40,439 nt of DNA from Akkermansia muciniphila (lineage in GTDB: Bacteria > Verrucomicrobiota > Verrucomicrobiia > Limisphaerales > BJHT01). This document shows, piece after piece, positions 1-9,262 of this stretch. The notes under the pieces were generated by a model. It was given only the letters and a program-made list of their open reading frames with translations, searched no databases and was not told where the DNA came from. A program made the translations under genes and the position numbers. Location: NCBI GenBank assembly GCA_945861535.1, contig CAMAUZ010000073.1:1-40439 (forward strand), read 5' to 3'. The stretch's first letter is position 1. Each line of letters opens with the position of its first letter.

Positions 1-429
1 TTCGTCGTCGCCACCGCCAATGACGTCTCCCAGCTCCCGCCCGAGATGCTGCGCAAGGGCCGGTTCGATGAGCTGTTCTATGTGGACCTGCCCGATGACA
101 CCGAGCGGGAGGCGATCTGGCGTATCGTCATCCGCAAGCATCGCCGTGATCCCGACGACAACGATCTCAGGCAACTCAGCCGCATCACCGAAGGTCTCAC
201 CGGTGCAGAGATCGAAGCCGTTTACCTCGAAGCCATGTTCGCCGCGTTTGAGCGATCCAAGGAACCCACCGACCTCGACATCGCCAGTGTGCTCAACGGT
301 TTCGTGCCGTTGTCGAGGTTGATGGCGGAGCAGATTGAGGGACTGCGCAAGTGGTCCTGTGGTCGTGCCCGGCCGGCTACCTCTGCATCACCGACTTCTG
401 AGCGAAAGCTCCGGAAGCTGGAGGTGTAA
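1..429 (+). CDS. Ycf46-like AAA+ ATPase, C-terminal part
   Basis: The gene enters from the left edge, so the Walker A region is not visible. The visible 142 residues begin with the sensor-1-like stretch VVATANDVSQLPPEMLRKGRFDE, which holds the arginine-finger segment (RKGRFDE), followed by the helical lid with the sensor-2-like motif GLTGAEIE. The C-terminus contains PLSRLMAEQIEGLRKW and GRARPA, an arrangement I associate with the Ycf46/FtsH-like AAA+ family of ATP-driven remodelling proteins. Its cellular role is not known from the sequence. It converges on the minus-strand ssp operon and is closed by a hairpin terminator just downstream. It probably belongs to the same integrated island, since the island boundary lies far to the right. 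Family assignment is fairly confident; function is open. Confidence 0.8.
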   Translation, partial: FVVATANDVSQLPPEMLRKGRFDELFYVDLPDDTEREAIWRIVIRKHRRDPDDNDLRQLSRITEGLTGAEIEAVYLEAMFAAFERSKEPTDLDIASVLNGFVPLSRLMAEQIEGLRKWSCGRARPATSASPTSERKLRKLEV

Positions 430-436
430 GGGGAAA

Positions 437-468
437 GGAATCCAGCTCGCGCTGGGTTCCTTTTTTTT
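437..468 (+). terminator. Rho-independent terminator of the AAA ATPase gene
   Basis: A 10-bp stem (GGAATCCAGC pairing with GCTGGGTTCC, one G-T wobble) closes a 4-nt loop and is followed by eight T residues. It begins 7 nt after the stop codon of the AAA gene. This is the clearest intrinsic terminator in the window. Confidence 0.85.
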
Positions 469-544
469 AGCTGGTAGCTACGTGATCCATCGTCTGCCGG
501 AGACTTCGAGATAGGACTCGGATCGCGCTTTTCAGCACAGGCAT

Positions 545-889
545 TTAATCGGCAGCTTCCGGGAGCCAGGCTATGACCGTTGCGCGATTGAGCCGGTGGA
601 TGTTCTCAATTGGAAGCAGAACAAATCGGTCGGTGGGTAGCAGTCCGGCTGCAAGGATTGGTAGAAATCCGGCGGCGTCTCCGTGCTCAACGGCGGCGAG
701 AAGGAGCGACAAAGTCTCCGCTTGAATCACGCGGTTGAGGTGGATACCCGCATCTTTAGCAATGTCTCGCGCCACGGTTGCCAACTGCCCGCCCCCTGAA
801 AGTTCAGCGTAGGTGACCGGCTTGTCTTGGTAGCTTTCGGTGGTTCTAAGGGCAATTTCACGAGATGGACTGGCTACTCTCCTTGCCAT
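545..889 (-). pseudogene. LysR-type substrate-binding domain fragment
   Basis: The reading frame is open from a stop near position 949 down to 545; the first ATG is at 889. The protein (114 residues from that ATG) resembles the C-terminal half of a LysR-type regulator effector-binding domain: a GGQLATVARDIAKDAGI helix, then a stretch around ETLSLLLAAVEHGDAAGFLP, which is the usual 'loop over the ligand, G-x-G-x-x-LP' region, and a closing strand RATVIAWLP. No winged-helix DNA-binding domain precedes it; the upstream DNA is occupied by a different gene fragment in another frame. It also stops about 20 residues earlier than a usual LysR C-terminus. I read it as a remnant, though a small standalone protein cannot be excluded. 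Confidence 0.45.
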
Positions 890-1077
890 GATGGCAGCTT
901 CACTGTGAAACCAGCTTGGATGTCTTTGAGCGAATTCGCGTCGAACCCATTATTTTTCAGTTCGTCTAGCGCAACCGCACCCGAGCTGATCGATCCTACT
1001 CCGAAGTGAACGAGCATTCTGGTGGATATTTCGAACGCCGTATTTTGCCGCCCAGAAGCCAAATCTCGCTCTCTCAT
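874..1077 (-). pseudogene. GHKL-type ATPase N-terminal fragment, coupled to sspA
   Basis: The ATG at 1077 overlaps the TGA of sspA in an ATGA arrangement, so this was translated as the next gene of the ssp operon. The 67-residue product has a segment ending in VALDELKNNGFDA, which matches the N-box of GHKL ATPases (E-L-x-x-N-x-x-D-A, as in Hsp90, MutL and histidine kinases): E, N and D are all in register. It is preceded by FEISTRMLVHFG, similar to the start of stand-alone GHKL ATPases found in defence loci. The family needs about 150 further residues (G1, G2 boxes) to bind ATP, but the frame closes at 874 and runs into the LysR-like fragment. It is therefore a truncated relic; the assignment rests on one motif. 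Confidence 0.5.
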
Positions 1078-2222
1078 ATTGCGAGACCTCCAGTGGGAGG
1101 GTGGACGCACCGAGGCGTGATTGCCTTCAAGAAAACGTCGAGTTGCGCGATGGTAGAAAATCGAGAAAAGCTAACGCGCAGCCCGCCTGCGGCAATCGTG
1201 TGAGGGATTCCCATCGAACGCAAAGTCTTTGAACCCTCGATCGCACCAGAAGAACACGCAGCACCGGTCCCCACGATAATGCAGGAAGCCGCTAAGTCTT
1301 CGGCGATCTCTTCACCGTCTATGCCCGGCACCGAGAAATAGCTCGTATTCGGTAGCCTTGGGACGCTTCCGGAGTGGATTACCGCCTCGGGCAATTCATG
1401 CAGTAGGCGAGACTCAAAGATGTCTCTGAGATCGCGAATTGCCTGGAGTTTCAAGTCGCGTGCTTCAGATGCAGCCGAGGCGAGTCCCGCAAGCGCTGGC
1501 GTGTTGGTCGTTCCGGAGCGAAGGCCACGTTCCTGTCCGCCACCCAAGATCATCGGTTCAAGCTCGAATCCCGGTCGAATGTAGAGGCCGCCGATTCCTT
1601 TTGGACCATGAAACTTGTGGGCAGAAAACGAGAGCAAGTCCACATCCTGCCAGTCGCCTTGCAGATCGACGGGAATCTTGCCGACTGCCTGGGTGGCGTC
1701 GGTGTGGAAGAGAGCAGCCGGGCAAAGTTCGCGGATCATTCGCCCGATTTCCGCGACGGGTTCCAATACGCCCGTTTCGTTATTGGCCGCCATGATGGAA
1801 ACCAGACCGGTATCTTCCCTCAGAGCTTCGCGCAGAGCTTCCAGCCGGACCACACCCTGCGAGTCCACGGGGACTTCAACGATCTCAAAGCCGGCACGGG
1901 CAAGTCCAGCAGCCGGCTCAGCAACCGAAGCGTGCTCGATCGCACTAACGATCACGCGCCCTGCCTTACGACCTCTGGCAAACGAAGAGAAGACCCAGTT
2001 GTTCGACTCCGTAGCTCCAGACGTGAAAGTGAAGCAGTCCGGCTCCTCGGCGTTCAGCAGCCTGGCCATCGCCGCCGCAGCTTCCCGCCGCGGCTTGTCA
2101 GCTCCGGTGAAGGCGGCTGTCGAAGCCGAGGCGTTAAAGTAACACTCGGTGAGGAAAGGCAACATCGCCTCGACAACACGCGCGGTCGGCTGGGTCGTTG
2201 CGTTGTTGTCGAGGTAGATCAT
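1074..2222 (-). CDS. sspA: SspA cysteine desulfurase
   Basis: A 382-residue PLP-dependent class V aminotransferase-fold enzyme that takes sulfur from L-cysteine as an enzyme-bound persulfide. The start MIYLDNNATTQP is the standard IscS/NifS/DndA opening. The PLP lysine is K203 in SAHKFHG, and the catalytic cysteine is C323 in GTGAACSSG. The C-terminus continues the fold to the ATGA overlap with the GHKL fragment. It lies 39 nt after sspH, at the far end of the ssp operon, so its likely partner is SspD, to which it would pass sulfur for DNA phosphorothioation. On sequence alone IscS, DndA and SspA are hard to separate; the assignment to SspA comes from the neighbouring sspB, sspC, sspD and sspFGH genes. 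Confidence 0.88.
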   Translation of the reverse strand: MIYLDNNATTQPTARVVEAMLPFLTECYFNASASTAAFTGADKPRREAAAAMARLLNAEEPDCFTFTSGATESNNWVFSSFARGRKAGRVIVSAIEHASVAEPAAGLARAGFEIVEVPVDSQGVVRLEALREALREDTGLVSIMAANNETGVLEPVAEIGRMIRELCPAALFHTDATQAVGKIPVDLQGDWQDVDLLSFSAHKFHGPKGIGGLYIRPGFELEPMILGGGQERGLRSGTTNTPALAGLASAASEARDLKLQAIRDLRDIFESRLLHELPEAVIHSGSVPRLPNTSYFSVPGIDGEEIAEDLAASCIIVGTGAACSSGAIEGSKTLRSMGIPHTIAAGGLRVSFSRFSTIAQLDVFLKAITPRCVHPPTGGLAI

Positions 2223-2261
2223 AGCGGCTCAACGTCTTTCGGCGCTTGCTTCGGTGCTCAC

Positions 2262-5200
2262 CTATTGAGTGGGGTTAAGTCCAAGCATAAACTCCACGAG
2301 GTCTGGAATGCCTTCGGATGTGTCAATGAATGGGACCTGCGCAAACACGGGGTCAGGGGAAAGCCCGACCTTTGCGAGCATATGACCGTGACCGAGGAGT
2401 CTTTCGGCACCTTCCTGGCCGAGAGCAATGACCGAGGTGCCTGCTTCTGCAACCCTGAGCACCAACTTGTTTCCCAATTGATTGCGGAATTGCATCGGGA
2501 ATACGGTGTTGTCTGGCCGTTGCGCAGCAAAGATTAGGTAAATGCCGGCTGCCCGGGCTTTCACGCTGAGGCGATTGACTGGGCTGGTGACAGCATCTCT
2601 ATACTCTTCGATTTGCATCCAGTCGGGAAACTCGTCATGGATCACCCAAATGGTTGGCAGGTGTTTTCCTGTCTTCTTTCTGTAGGATTTGATGTTGTTG
2701 ATTCCCAAGCCAGCTTCAGCAAAGAGTCTGTAGCGGCGTTCCATCTCCTCGACCATAGCTTCAAGACATTTGATTGCATTCTGAGAGTCGGTGATCACTT
2801 TTCCGTATTCCTTAATGAAATGGGGTAGTTTGGCCAGGTCCGCGTAGTCGCTACCCAGTTTCGGATCAATAAGGGCGATTTTCGATTCATCAGGGGTTCG
2901 CGTTGTTACAATGCCCAGGATGATATTTTGAATCAGGACGGATTTACCGCTGTTCGTCGCCCCGGCAACCAGCGTGTGGGGTTGTTGGAATGGATCAATG
3001 CAGATCGGAGTTCCATCCTCTTCTCTGAGACCGACAAAGACTCTTTCTTCGGCTCCTGCTTGGGGATCGGTCGAAAGGAATTTATGCAACGCGGCAGTGG
3101 TGTGCAAAACTTCCCGTTTAGGCCGGGCCACTGCAATCGAAACACGTCCCGGTTCGGGTGTTGCGCTTATGATTTTGACTCCCTCGGACGTGAAGATTTC
3201 ATCCGCGCGGGATTCCACGGCTTGAACGGTCAAGTCCTTAGAACCCTGTAGTTTAATTATTCCAGAGTTAGGCGTCAGGATTGGAGTAGAGCCTTCAAAA
3301 AACTTCGCGGGTAGCCCACGGGTTATCAACGCTTGACGAAGTTTGGCGGTGACGGTTTCAAGCCAAGCGCGACCTTCCGCTTCCGAGGTCTGAAAGGTCC
3401 CGGCCCGAGCCGCAAAGAAAGCGATAAGAGCAGACGACGTAGCGCCCGGAGTGCTACTTTGCACTGCACTCGAATCGCTAACGGATGTCGGTCCAGAACC
3501 GGTGACTTGGGCACCTGCTACCGCGCTCTGAGGTGCGATCGGCGGTGGCGTTTGCGGTTCGGATGTTGTGCTAGCCCCCCCCTGCGTATCATCTGGCGGA
3601 TTCTCTGACTCACTCTTCTTCGATGGCGCCGTCGGCTCAGTCTTGCTGGCCAAGTGATAGAGCTTTGACTTTCCGAATGCAGGATGGCCGTTGCGCAGAC
3701 GTAGCTCAGCGGTCGCCTTGTGGTTGGCGTCGTGATAGTGGATGACGAGTTCGCGAACATGCCCAGGCCCGAAAGTCTCCTGCAACGAGTCGAGGCCAGC
3801 CCTTCCTTTTCCCACCGGAATTCCCTTTACCGTGGAAACCTGCGCAGTGAGGTCGTGCGGCTCATTCACGAAGACATGGGAGTATCCCCAGATGCGGACT
3901 GTGCATTGGCGCTGCCGGATCGCTCGACGCCAGGCAACGGTATCCAAGGGCGGCTGGCCGGGCGCGACGACTGTTTGAGAAACAAGCAGGTCAGACAGTC
4001 GAGCCAGCCAGATGTCCTGGTCGATGGTGCGCGCCTCGCCGTCCATCGCCTCGGTCAACTGAGAGAGTGTGTCCATCAGTTGCTTGGCCGAAGTGCTCGC
4101 TGCTCCGCCGAGCGCGTCATGCGTGACGAACTTCGCTTCCGTCACCACAATGTCGAGGTGCATGGAGCCATCGTCATTCGTCTTTGGCGCGAGCACGAGG
4201 AGATCTGCGATGTTTGCTCCTTCTTTTTTGCCGAGCCATTGGCTGTAATCGTCGAGAAAGCACCATGCGATTGGTCGACCCGCGCCCAGCTCTGATTGGA
4301 CGAGGTAGCGGGAAAGCACCATGCCGAGTAGCTCGTTGGTGTTGTTCGCTCGGCGGGCTGCCTTGAGAACCAGGCCGCCGGAAATCTTGTTGGCGTCCTC
4401 CATGAACCGCTTGCAGAGGCGGTCAATGACATCTCCAAGTGTATCCGAGGCTAGCAACGCCTTCAGCTTTTCCTTGAGAGTGTTCACCAGCAATGTTTCT
4501 CGCGCGTCCGAGGAGATGATCAGGTTCCGACCGTGCGTCGCGGATTGGACGTAGCGAATGACTTTGACGTGTTGTGCCTCAAGGAGCTTGCGGTCGAGCA
4601 GTTCATCCTGGTTCACAACCCAAGTCGCCAGTTCGTGCGTCTCCCTGAAAATTCGCTCAACGCTCTGATCGTCGAAGTCGAGGCACCGCATAAGCACCGG
4701 ACACTTGCCAACCACCCACGCATCGTCAGCACCAGGAGCGCACAGCACCGCGAGTGAATAGAGGTAGGCCCATCCGGTTTCAGTCTGAGCGGGGCAAGCG
4801 AGTTGGAGCCGGACTTTCCTGTCGCCCTCACTCACCGGAAGGCGACGGCTCCACTGGTGAGGTTGGAGTTCCTGCGGAGTAGCGGTCTCCCTTGAGAGCC
4901 ACTCCCAAACGGGTTTCGCCTCTCGGGAAATCAAGTCGCGGCAGTATGCAATATCGACCGGCTGTGAGCGGCCTTCGCGGCGCAATCGGTTGGCCGCGGT
5001 GATGTTCACGCGGACCTTGGCGAGGAAATCACCGGAGGCTTCGGTCGGGTCTGCTTCGGTGTCCACGCCTCGCGCCACAAGATCGCGATAAATCTGCCGC
5101 AAGTGATCTTCATCCCGATGCATGAGCAGCACCTGGCAGGTGATCTTGTCATCCTCCCGTTTGGCATTGATGCGGTTGATACTCTCGACGACAGCGGTCG

Positions 5201-7700
5201 GAAGATCCGGAGAGTCGCAGTTGTAGAGCAGCACCGAAAAGTTGTCCCGCTCGTGTGGCTGGAGCCGGAGATACTCGATCATCTCGTGCTCGATCGTTGC
5301 GGCAGCCGTGCTCGACTCATCGTCGAGCGAAGGCATCGCTGACTCGCTCGATGGGTCGGGCGGTTGATGCAGGGTGTAACCGGAAAAAGCCTGAGTTACG
5401 ACGCGAGGAAACGCCTGGGTGTTCTCCCAGACCACCGTCATTTCGGGATAGAGAGGGTGCGCGAGAAGTTGTTCGACTTCGCGGAAGAAAAGCGACCCGG
5501 TCGTGCCATCCGAAAATGGTGGCCGATCCTTGCCGAGCAGTTGTTCGATGAGACCGAGAACCTGTTGTTGGCGGCCGGTAGCGGCTTCCATGCGCAACGG
5601 GTGCCACGGGCAAATGACCGCCATGGGAGGACGCCTCCCAGAGCGCTGCACTTGGACGAGACCCACCCTCAAGACGATGCGCAGCAGTTGCCGTCTGGCA
5701 TCCTGATGTTTGAGGCCGTTGATGTTGAGCAGCAGTCCTCGATACGCGGCGGCGACATCGGCAACCTTTTCGCCAGCAAGGGCGCTTTTGCGAAGCGCGA
5801 GCACCGCCTCGCCATAGACGGATTCAAATGCGGTAAAGTCCGACGAAAGCCCCGAAATCTGTTCGGGTAACAGCCAATGGCGGGAAGCGGCCCCATCAAG
5901 AGTTTCCTTCCACTGGGCAGCCAAAGATTTGATGCGGTCTTGGGCCGGAATGAACGCTCCGCGCCCACCTCCGCGAGCCACGTCGGCGAAACCTTCCACA
6001 TTCTCGAGTGACAGCGAGACAGGCAGACCTTTTCGACCGACGACTTCGTATTCAGCTACGCACTCGACCAAGGTAGTCCCGCGTTGCGCTTGATAGCGGC
6101 AAATCGCATCGAAGTCCGCTGCCTCCTGCCCAAGGACTGAACCGATTGGAAACTTCCAAGAGAGTGACAACGTAACAACCTTACGGTCCATTCCGCCTCG
6201 CTGTTTTTGAAAGACCGAGACGAGAAAATTCAGGGTCGTTGCCCGCCCTGACTTGCTCGATCCCTTGAACTTCGGCTTGTCTTTAATCTTGGGGAGAACG
6301 TCTTGGGAGTAGCTGCAAACCAGCGTCTCGGTGAACTGAATCTTCTTCTTGGTGCGAGCTTCTAGAGAGCCGTAGGCCCGCTCGAAGAACTCGCAGGCGC
6401 GCTGGTTCATCTCCATGAAGCTGTTCGGCTTCTTTTGCTGCCGCCCTTCAAGGACGACATAGGCCCCTTCGAGAGACGACAGCCCGCGAATCGCGCGCTG
6501 CACGCACTCGAAGATGCCCTGGAACAGGTCCACACATTCGATCTTCTTGCCGTGAACGAAGTCCTCCCATTCGAGATAGAGAGGAGTGTCCTTCTCCAGC
6601 GCATCTGTCCGGCGTTCAAAAAACTCTCGGAACTCCTCCGACGCGGAGCCGGGCTTGCGCGCGATTTTTGTAAGAGCATGAAGCACCAACTCGTCGTCTG
6701 GCGTAGGTGTGATCGCTTCGGCCTCCAAGGCATTGCGTGTTCGTTCCGCAAAATCTTTGGCAGATGTCTTCTTCGCTCGGTCGAAACAATGGTTGGTGTA
6801 GTTCCAATCGAATTTGAAGAGCAGGGTTTCCGTCGCGGAATTCCTCGTGCCTGTGGATTCGATGTAGTCGTGAAACGCAGCCAGGACCGGATCTGGAATA
6901 GGCGGCTGCTGGTCAGGCGACCGAAGCTGAGTGAGTCGACCCCGAAGAACATCCGGGTCCAAGAGTTCCTGGGCTAGCCCGCGCTTATCGAGGTAGCACT
7001 CCAGCGAATAGTGGCTCTTGAATTTTGCCGCCCACTGCGATGGCTGCGCCATCTTTGCCTCGTTTAGTGAACTGAAACAGTCCTCGAATAAAGGCAGACC
7101 GATAATCGGCAGAGCTTTGCCCGCGGCGCGATTGAGAACTTCGCCGCTGTGAAAATGGGTGAGAACCTCGGTAAGGAATTCTCCAGCTTTCGCCGTTGGG
7201 CAGCGTCCGGTATCGAACAGACCTTTGAGCATCGCCTCCGCTTTCCTGCGGTCTTCCGGTAGAAGATTGATGCCGACGCTCTTGGCAACGAAATCGACCC
7301 AAATGTGCGCGATCTCCTTGGCCTTCAAATCCGAAGCATCTGTTCTGTCGCTATCAGCAAGCGACGCTTCTGCGTCGTTCTCTACTTCCGCAGTGAGTGT
7401 CACTGAACCATTGCGCTCGCGATTGCGGACATTCACCGACGACTCAGACGTCGTGTGGGAAGGATCAACGCCGTGTCCGCGCAGTTCGAACTCAGGAAAC
7501 TGAATCTGGAGACGCGCAGCCCTAGCGCCGGCTGTATCTCTCGCCTGGATGAAGCCGACCAACTGTTCCGCAGAGAATCCCGAAAGGACGTGGAACGCGC
7601 CACGGAAATCCGGATCTTCTTCAAGTTGCGGCTTGAGTTTCAACAAGACGTATTCGAGTGCGATTGCCCCCACCAGGGCGTCAGGTGCTTTGATGCTCAT
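2262..7700 (-). CDS. sspH: SspH/DptH-like giant FtsK-HerA ATPase with nuclease-like motif
   Basis: This 1812-residue protein is the largest in the window. The C-terminal third is an FtsK/SpoIIIE-like motor: Walker A GATNSGKS with K1586, Walker B ending in D1689-E1690 (IWVIHDEF), and a later AAQRPD segment typical of FtsK. Before it is a domain resembling FtsK alpha (about 1450-1545). A Ser/Pro/Thr-rich linker covers about 1350-1425. In the middle, ADLLVL with D1166 followed by VTEAKF with E1188 and K1190 fits the D...ExK pattern of PD-(D/E)xK nucleases. The N-terminal 1100 residues have no fold I recognise. Its ATG overlaps the sspG stop (ATGA). In SspFGH and DptFGH systems the H protein is part of the PT-dependent restriction complex; the motor and nuclease pairing fits DNA tracking and cutting, which is inference. 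Confidence 0.82.
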   Translation of the reverse strand: MSIKAPDALVGAIALEYVLLKLKPQLEEDPDFRGAFHVLSGFSAEQLVGFIQARDTAGARAARLQIQFPEFELRGHGVDPSHTTSESSVNVRNRERNGSVTLTAEVENDAEASLADSDRTDASDLKAKEIAHIWVDFVAKSVGINLLPEDRRKAEAMLKGLFDTGRCPTAKAGEFLTEVLTHFHSGEVLNRAAGKALPIIGLPLFEDCFSSLNEAKMAQPSQWAAKFKSHYSLECYLDKRGLAQELLDPDVLRGRLTQLRSPDQQPPIPDPVLAAFHDYIESTGTRNSATETLLFKFDWNYTNHCFDRAKKTSAKDFAERTRNALEAEAITPTPDDELVLHALTKIARKPGSASEEFREFFERRTDALEKDTPLYLEWEDFVHGKKIECVDLFQGIFECVQRAIRGLSSLEGAYVVLEGRQQKKPNSFMEMNQRACEFFERAYGSLEARTKKKIQFTETLVCSYSQDVLPKIKDKPKFKGSSKSGRATTLNFLVSVFQKQRGGMDRKVVTLSLSWKFPIGSVLGQEAADFDAICRYQAQRGTTLVECVAEYEVVGRKGLPVSLSLENVEGFADVARGGGRGAFIPAQDRIKSLAAQWKETLDGAASRHWLLPEQISGLSSDFTAFESVYGEAVLALRKSALAGEKVADVAAAYRGLLLNINGLKHQDARRQLLRIVLRVGLVQVQRSGRRPPMAVICPWHPLRMEAATGRQQQVLGLIEQLLGKDRPPFSDGTTGSLFFREVEQLLAHPLYPEMTVVWENTQAFPRVVTQAFSGYTLHQPPDPSSESAMPSLDDESSTAAATIEHEMIEYLRLQPHERDNFSVLLYNCDSPDLPTAVVESINRINAKREDDKITCQVLLMHRDEDHLRQIYRDLVARGVDTEADPTEASGDFLAKVRVNITAANRLRREGRSQPVDIAYCRDLISREAKPVWEWLSRETATPQELQPHQWSRRLPVSEGDRKVRLQLACPAQTETGWAYLYSLAVLCAPGADDAWVVGKCPVLMRCLDFDDQSVERIFRETHELATWVVNQDELLDRKLLEAQHVKVIRYVQSATHGRNLIISSDARETLLVNTLKEKLKALLASDTLGDVIDRLCKRFMEDANKISGGLVLKAARRANNTNELLGMVLSRYLVQSELGAGRPIAWCFLDDYSQWLGKKEGANIADLLVLAPKTNDDGSMHLDIVVTEAKFVTHDALGGAASTSAKQLMDTLSQLTEAMDGEARTIDQDIWLARLSDLLVSQTVVAPGQPPLDTVAWRRAIRQRQCTVRIWGYSHVFVNEPHDLTAQVSTVKGIPVGKGRAGLDSLQETFGPGHVRELVIHYHDANHKATAELRLRNGHPAFGKSKLYHLASKTEPTAPSKKSESENPPDDTQGGASTTSEPQTPPPIAPQSAVAGAQVTGSGPTSVSDSSAVQSSTPGATSSALIAFFAARAGTFQTSEAEGRAWLETVTAKLRQALITRGLPAKFFEGSTPILTPNSGIIKLQGSKDLTVQAVESRADEIFTSEGVKIISATPEPGRVSIAVARPKREVLHTTAALHKFLSTDPQAGAEERVFVGLREEDGTPICIDPFQQPHTLVAGATNSGKSVLIQNIILGIVTTRTPDESKIALIDPKLGSDYADLAKLPHFIKEYGKVITDSQNAIKCLEAMVEEMERRYRLFAEAGLGINNIKSYRKKTGKHLPTIWVIHDEFPDWMQIEEYRDAVTSPVNRLSVKARAAGIYLIFAAQRPDNTVFPMQFRNQLGNKLVLRVAEAGTSVIALGQEGAERLLGHGHMLAKVGLSPDPVFAQVPFIDTSEGIPDLVEFMLGLNPTQ

Positions 7701-9262
7701 TCGCGTGAATCCATCGGGTTGATGACGTAGGTGCAGGCGTCGCTCATACGGTGCGCCAGACCCATGCCGATGAGGTGCTGAGCGAGCCTGTCTCTGTTCT
7801 TTTTGAAATCAGTTTCGTCGAAGAGGTAATTGAGCACCTCTGTCTTGGCCTCCGTCGGGCCGATCACGATCCGATAACGTTTGTGGATGTGACTCAAGAA
7901 CGCGCTCTCCTCCAGCGGTGCATTTACGTTTGCGAGCACGAGTGCACGAAGAAGATCATCTGTGGGAGCGTAGCGATAGCGGTTGGTTCCTCGTTTCGAG
8001 GCCAGGCCACATCCGGTAGCGAGCGCAGTCAGACCATCAGCAGTGCCGTTACGATATAGCCGATCAGCGAAGCTGTAGAATTTTTGAGTGAGGGTCTTTG
8101 GATCGGGCGCTTCGATGCGATCCTTCTTGAACGCACAAGTGCGAGCGAGGTGCTCAGCCAGGTATTCCTTCTTCGCCAAATCATCCAGGGCAGGATCGGC
8201 AAGCGTCTTGTGAAGTTCGGGGTCGGCGAAGGCGGATTTGTCGATGAACTTGCGAACCGCCATCGCACCAAGACCGTCGTTTTGGAGATATGAGCCAACT
8301 GCAGCCTTCCTTACGAGATCACTCTTGGGCGCGAGAATTTCACAGATGATCGAGGGCAATTGCGTATTACCCAGCCAATAGTTCGCCGTCTCAATTCCGT
8401 AGAGGTAGAGATGCAATCCGAGTAATGGCTCCAGATATTGAAAGGCGTCCTGGTCCGGAAGATTCAAGCTCAGGATTGCAGCAACGTCCTCTGCCATCCG
8501 GTCGAACGCTGGGTGCTTTTTGTAAGGAAGGTAGGTGCCTCCCTTCCAGTCGCCGCGATCAGGCTCAGGCGATGCGATCAATCGCAGGACCAGTTTGTTG
8601 CGTGAAGTATTCGGGTCGAACGAGGGTGCCAGACTTTCTCGAATCCTGGCGCGTAGCGGTTCAGAAGCGCGCGAAAGCATCAGATAGGCAAGCTCACCGG
8701 TCCGGGTGAAAACTACGCGGTTTCGCTCGAAAGAATCGCCTTTCTCCCCCAGCGCCTCATAGAGCGCCGATGGTCCAATTGGAAAAATGAACTGTGTCGT
8801 CCATCCCCGTTGCGCACGAAGTTCTACCGTAATGCGGCGCAGTAGTCGGATCACGCTGACCAATTCAGCAAACGTGTCAAAGCGAGCACGAAGATATGAG
8901 AAGTCCGATGTCAGGTGTTGTCCGAGGGATGCACCTTCCTTCATTACCCGCAACCATGTGCTCCAGCCCTCCTCGTCGCTCGCTTGAGCATTTCGGAGGA
9001 TTTCCTCCATCCGTGGGTTGTTGAAAAGCAAGTTTCGGAGTTGCAGGCACTGGTTTGCGACATATTCCGGGTTCTCCCGCGGGCGCGTTTCCGAGAGGAG
9101 TTTCCCCTGACGAAACATGGCCTCCGCCATGCCAAGAAACTCGAGCATCAATGGAGTGAGCGGCTGCCGCTCCAAACGATGGCCCCAAATCGCTTCCGCG
9201 ATCCATACCTCATGCCTGTCCTTCGATCCGAAGAACTCCTCAGTGTTTTCTGGAGAAATCAT
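7697..9262 (-). CDS. sspG: SspG/DptG-like restriction component
   Basis: A 521-residue, mostly helical protein with no motif I can tie to an activity. Its identity rests on position: it sits between the SspF-like P-loop ATPase and the SspH-like FtsK protein, joined to both by 4-nt ATGA overlaps, exactly the F-G-H order of phosphorothioate-dependent restriction modules. The strict coupling suggests stoichiometric synthesis and complex formation with SspF and SspH. Composition resembles its neighbours and I see no frameshift. In the related DptFGH system the G protein is required for restriction; whether this one plays the same part is inferred. It has no visible signal peptide or membrane segment, so it should act in the cytoplasm. 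Confidence 0.65.
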   Translation of the reverse strand: MISPENTEEFFGSKDRHEVWIAEAIWGHRLERQPLTPLMLEFLGMAEAMFRQGKLLSETRPRENPEYVANQCLQLRNLLFNNPRMEEILRNAQASDEEGWSTWLRVMKEGASLGQHLTSDFSYLRARFDTFAELVSVIRLLRRITVELRAQRGWTTQFIFPIGPSALYEALGEKGDSFERNRVVFTRTGELAYLMLSRASEPLRARIRESLAPSFDPNTSRNKLVLRLIASPEPDRGDWKGGTYLPYKKHPAFDRMAEDVAAILSLNLPDQDAFQYLEPLLGLHLYLYGIETANYWLGNTQLPSIICEILAPKSDLVRKAAVGSYLQNDGLGAMAVRKFIDKSAFADPELHKTLADPALDDLAKKEYLAEHLARTCAFKKDRIEAPDPKTLTQKFYSFADRLYRNGTADGLTALATGCGLASKRGTNRYRYAPTDDLLRALVLANVNAPLEESAFLSHIHKRYRIVIGPTEAKTEVLNYLFDETDFKKNRDRLAQHLIGMGLAHRMSDACTYVINPMDSRE

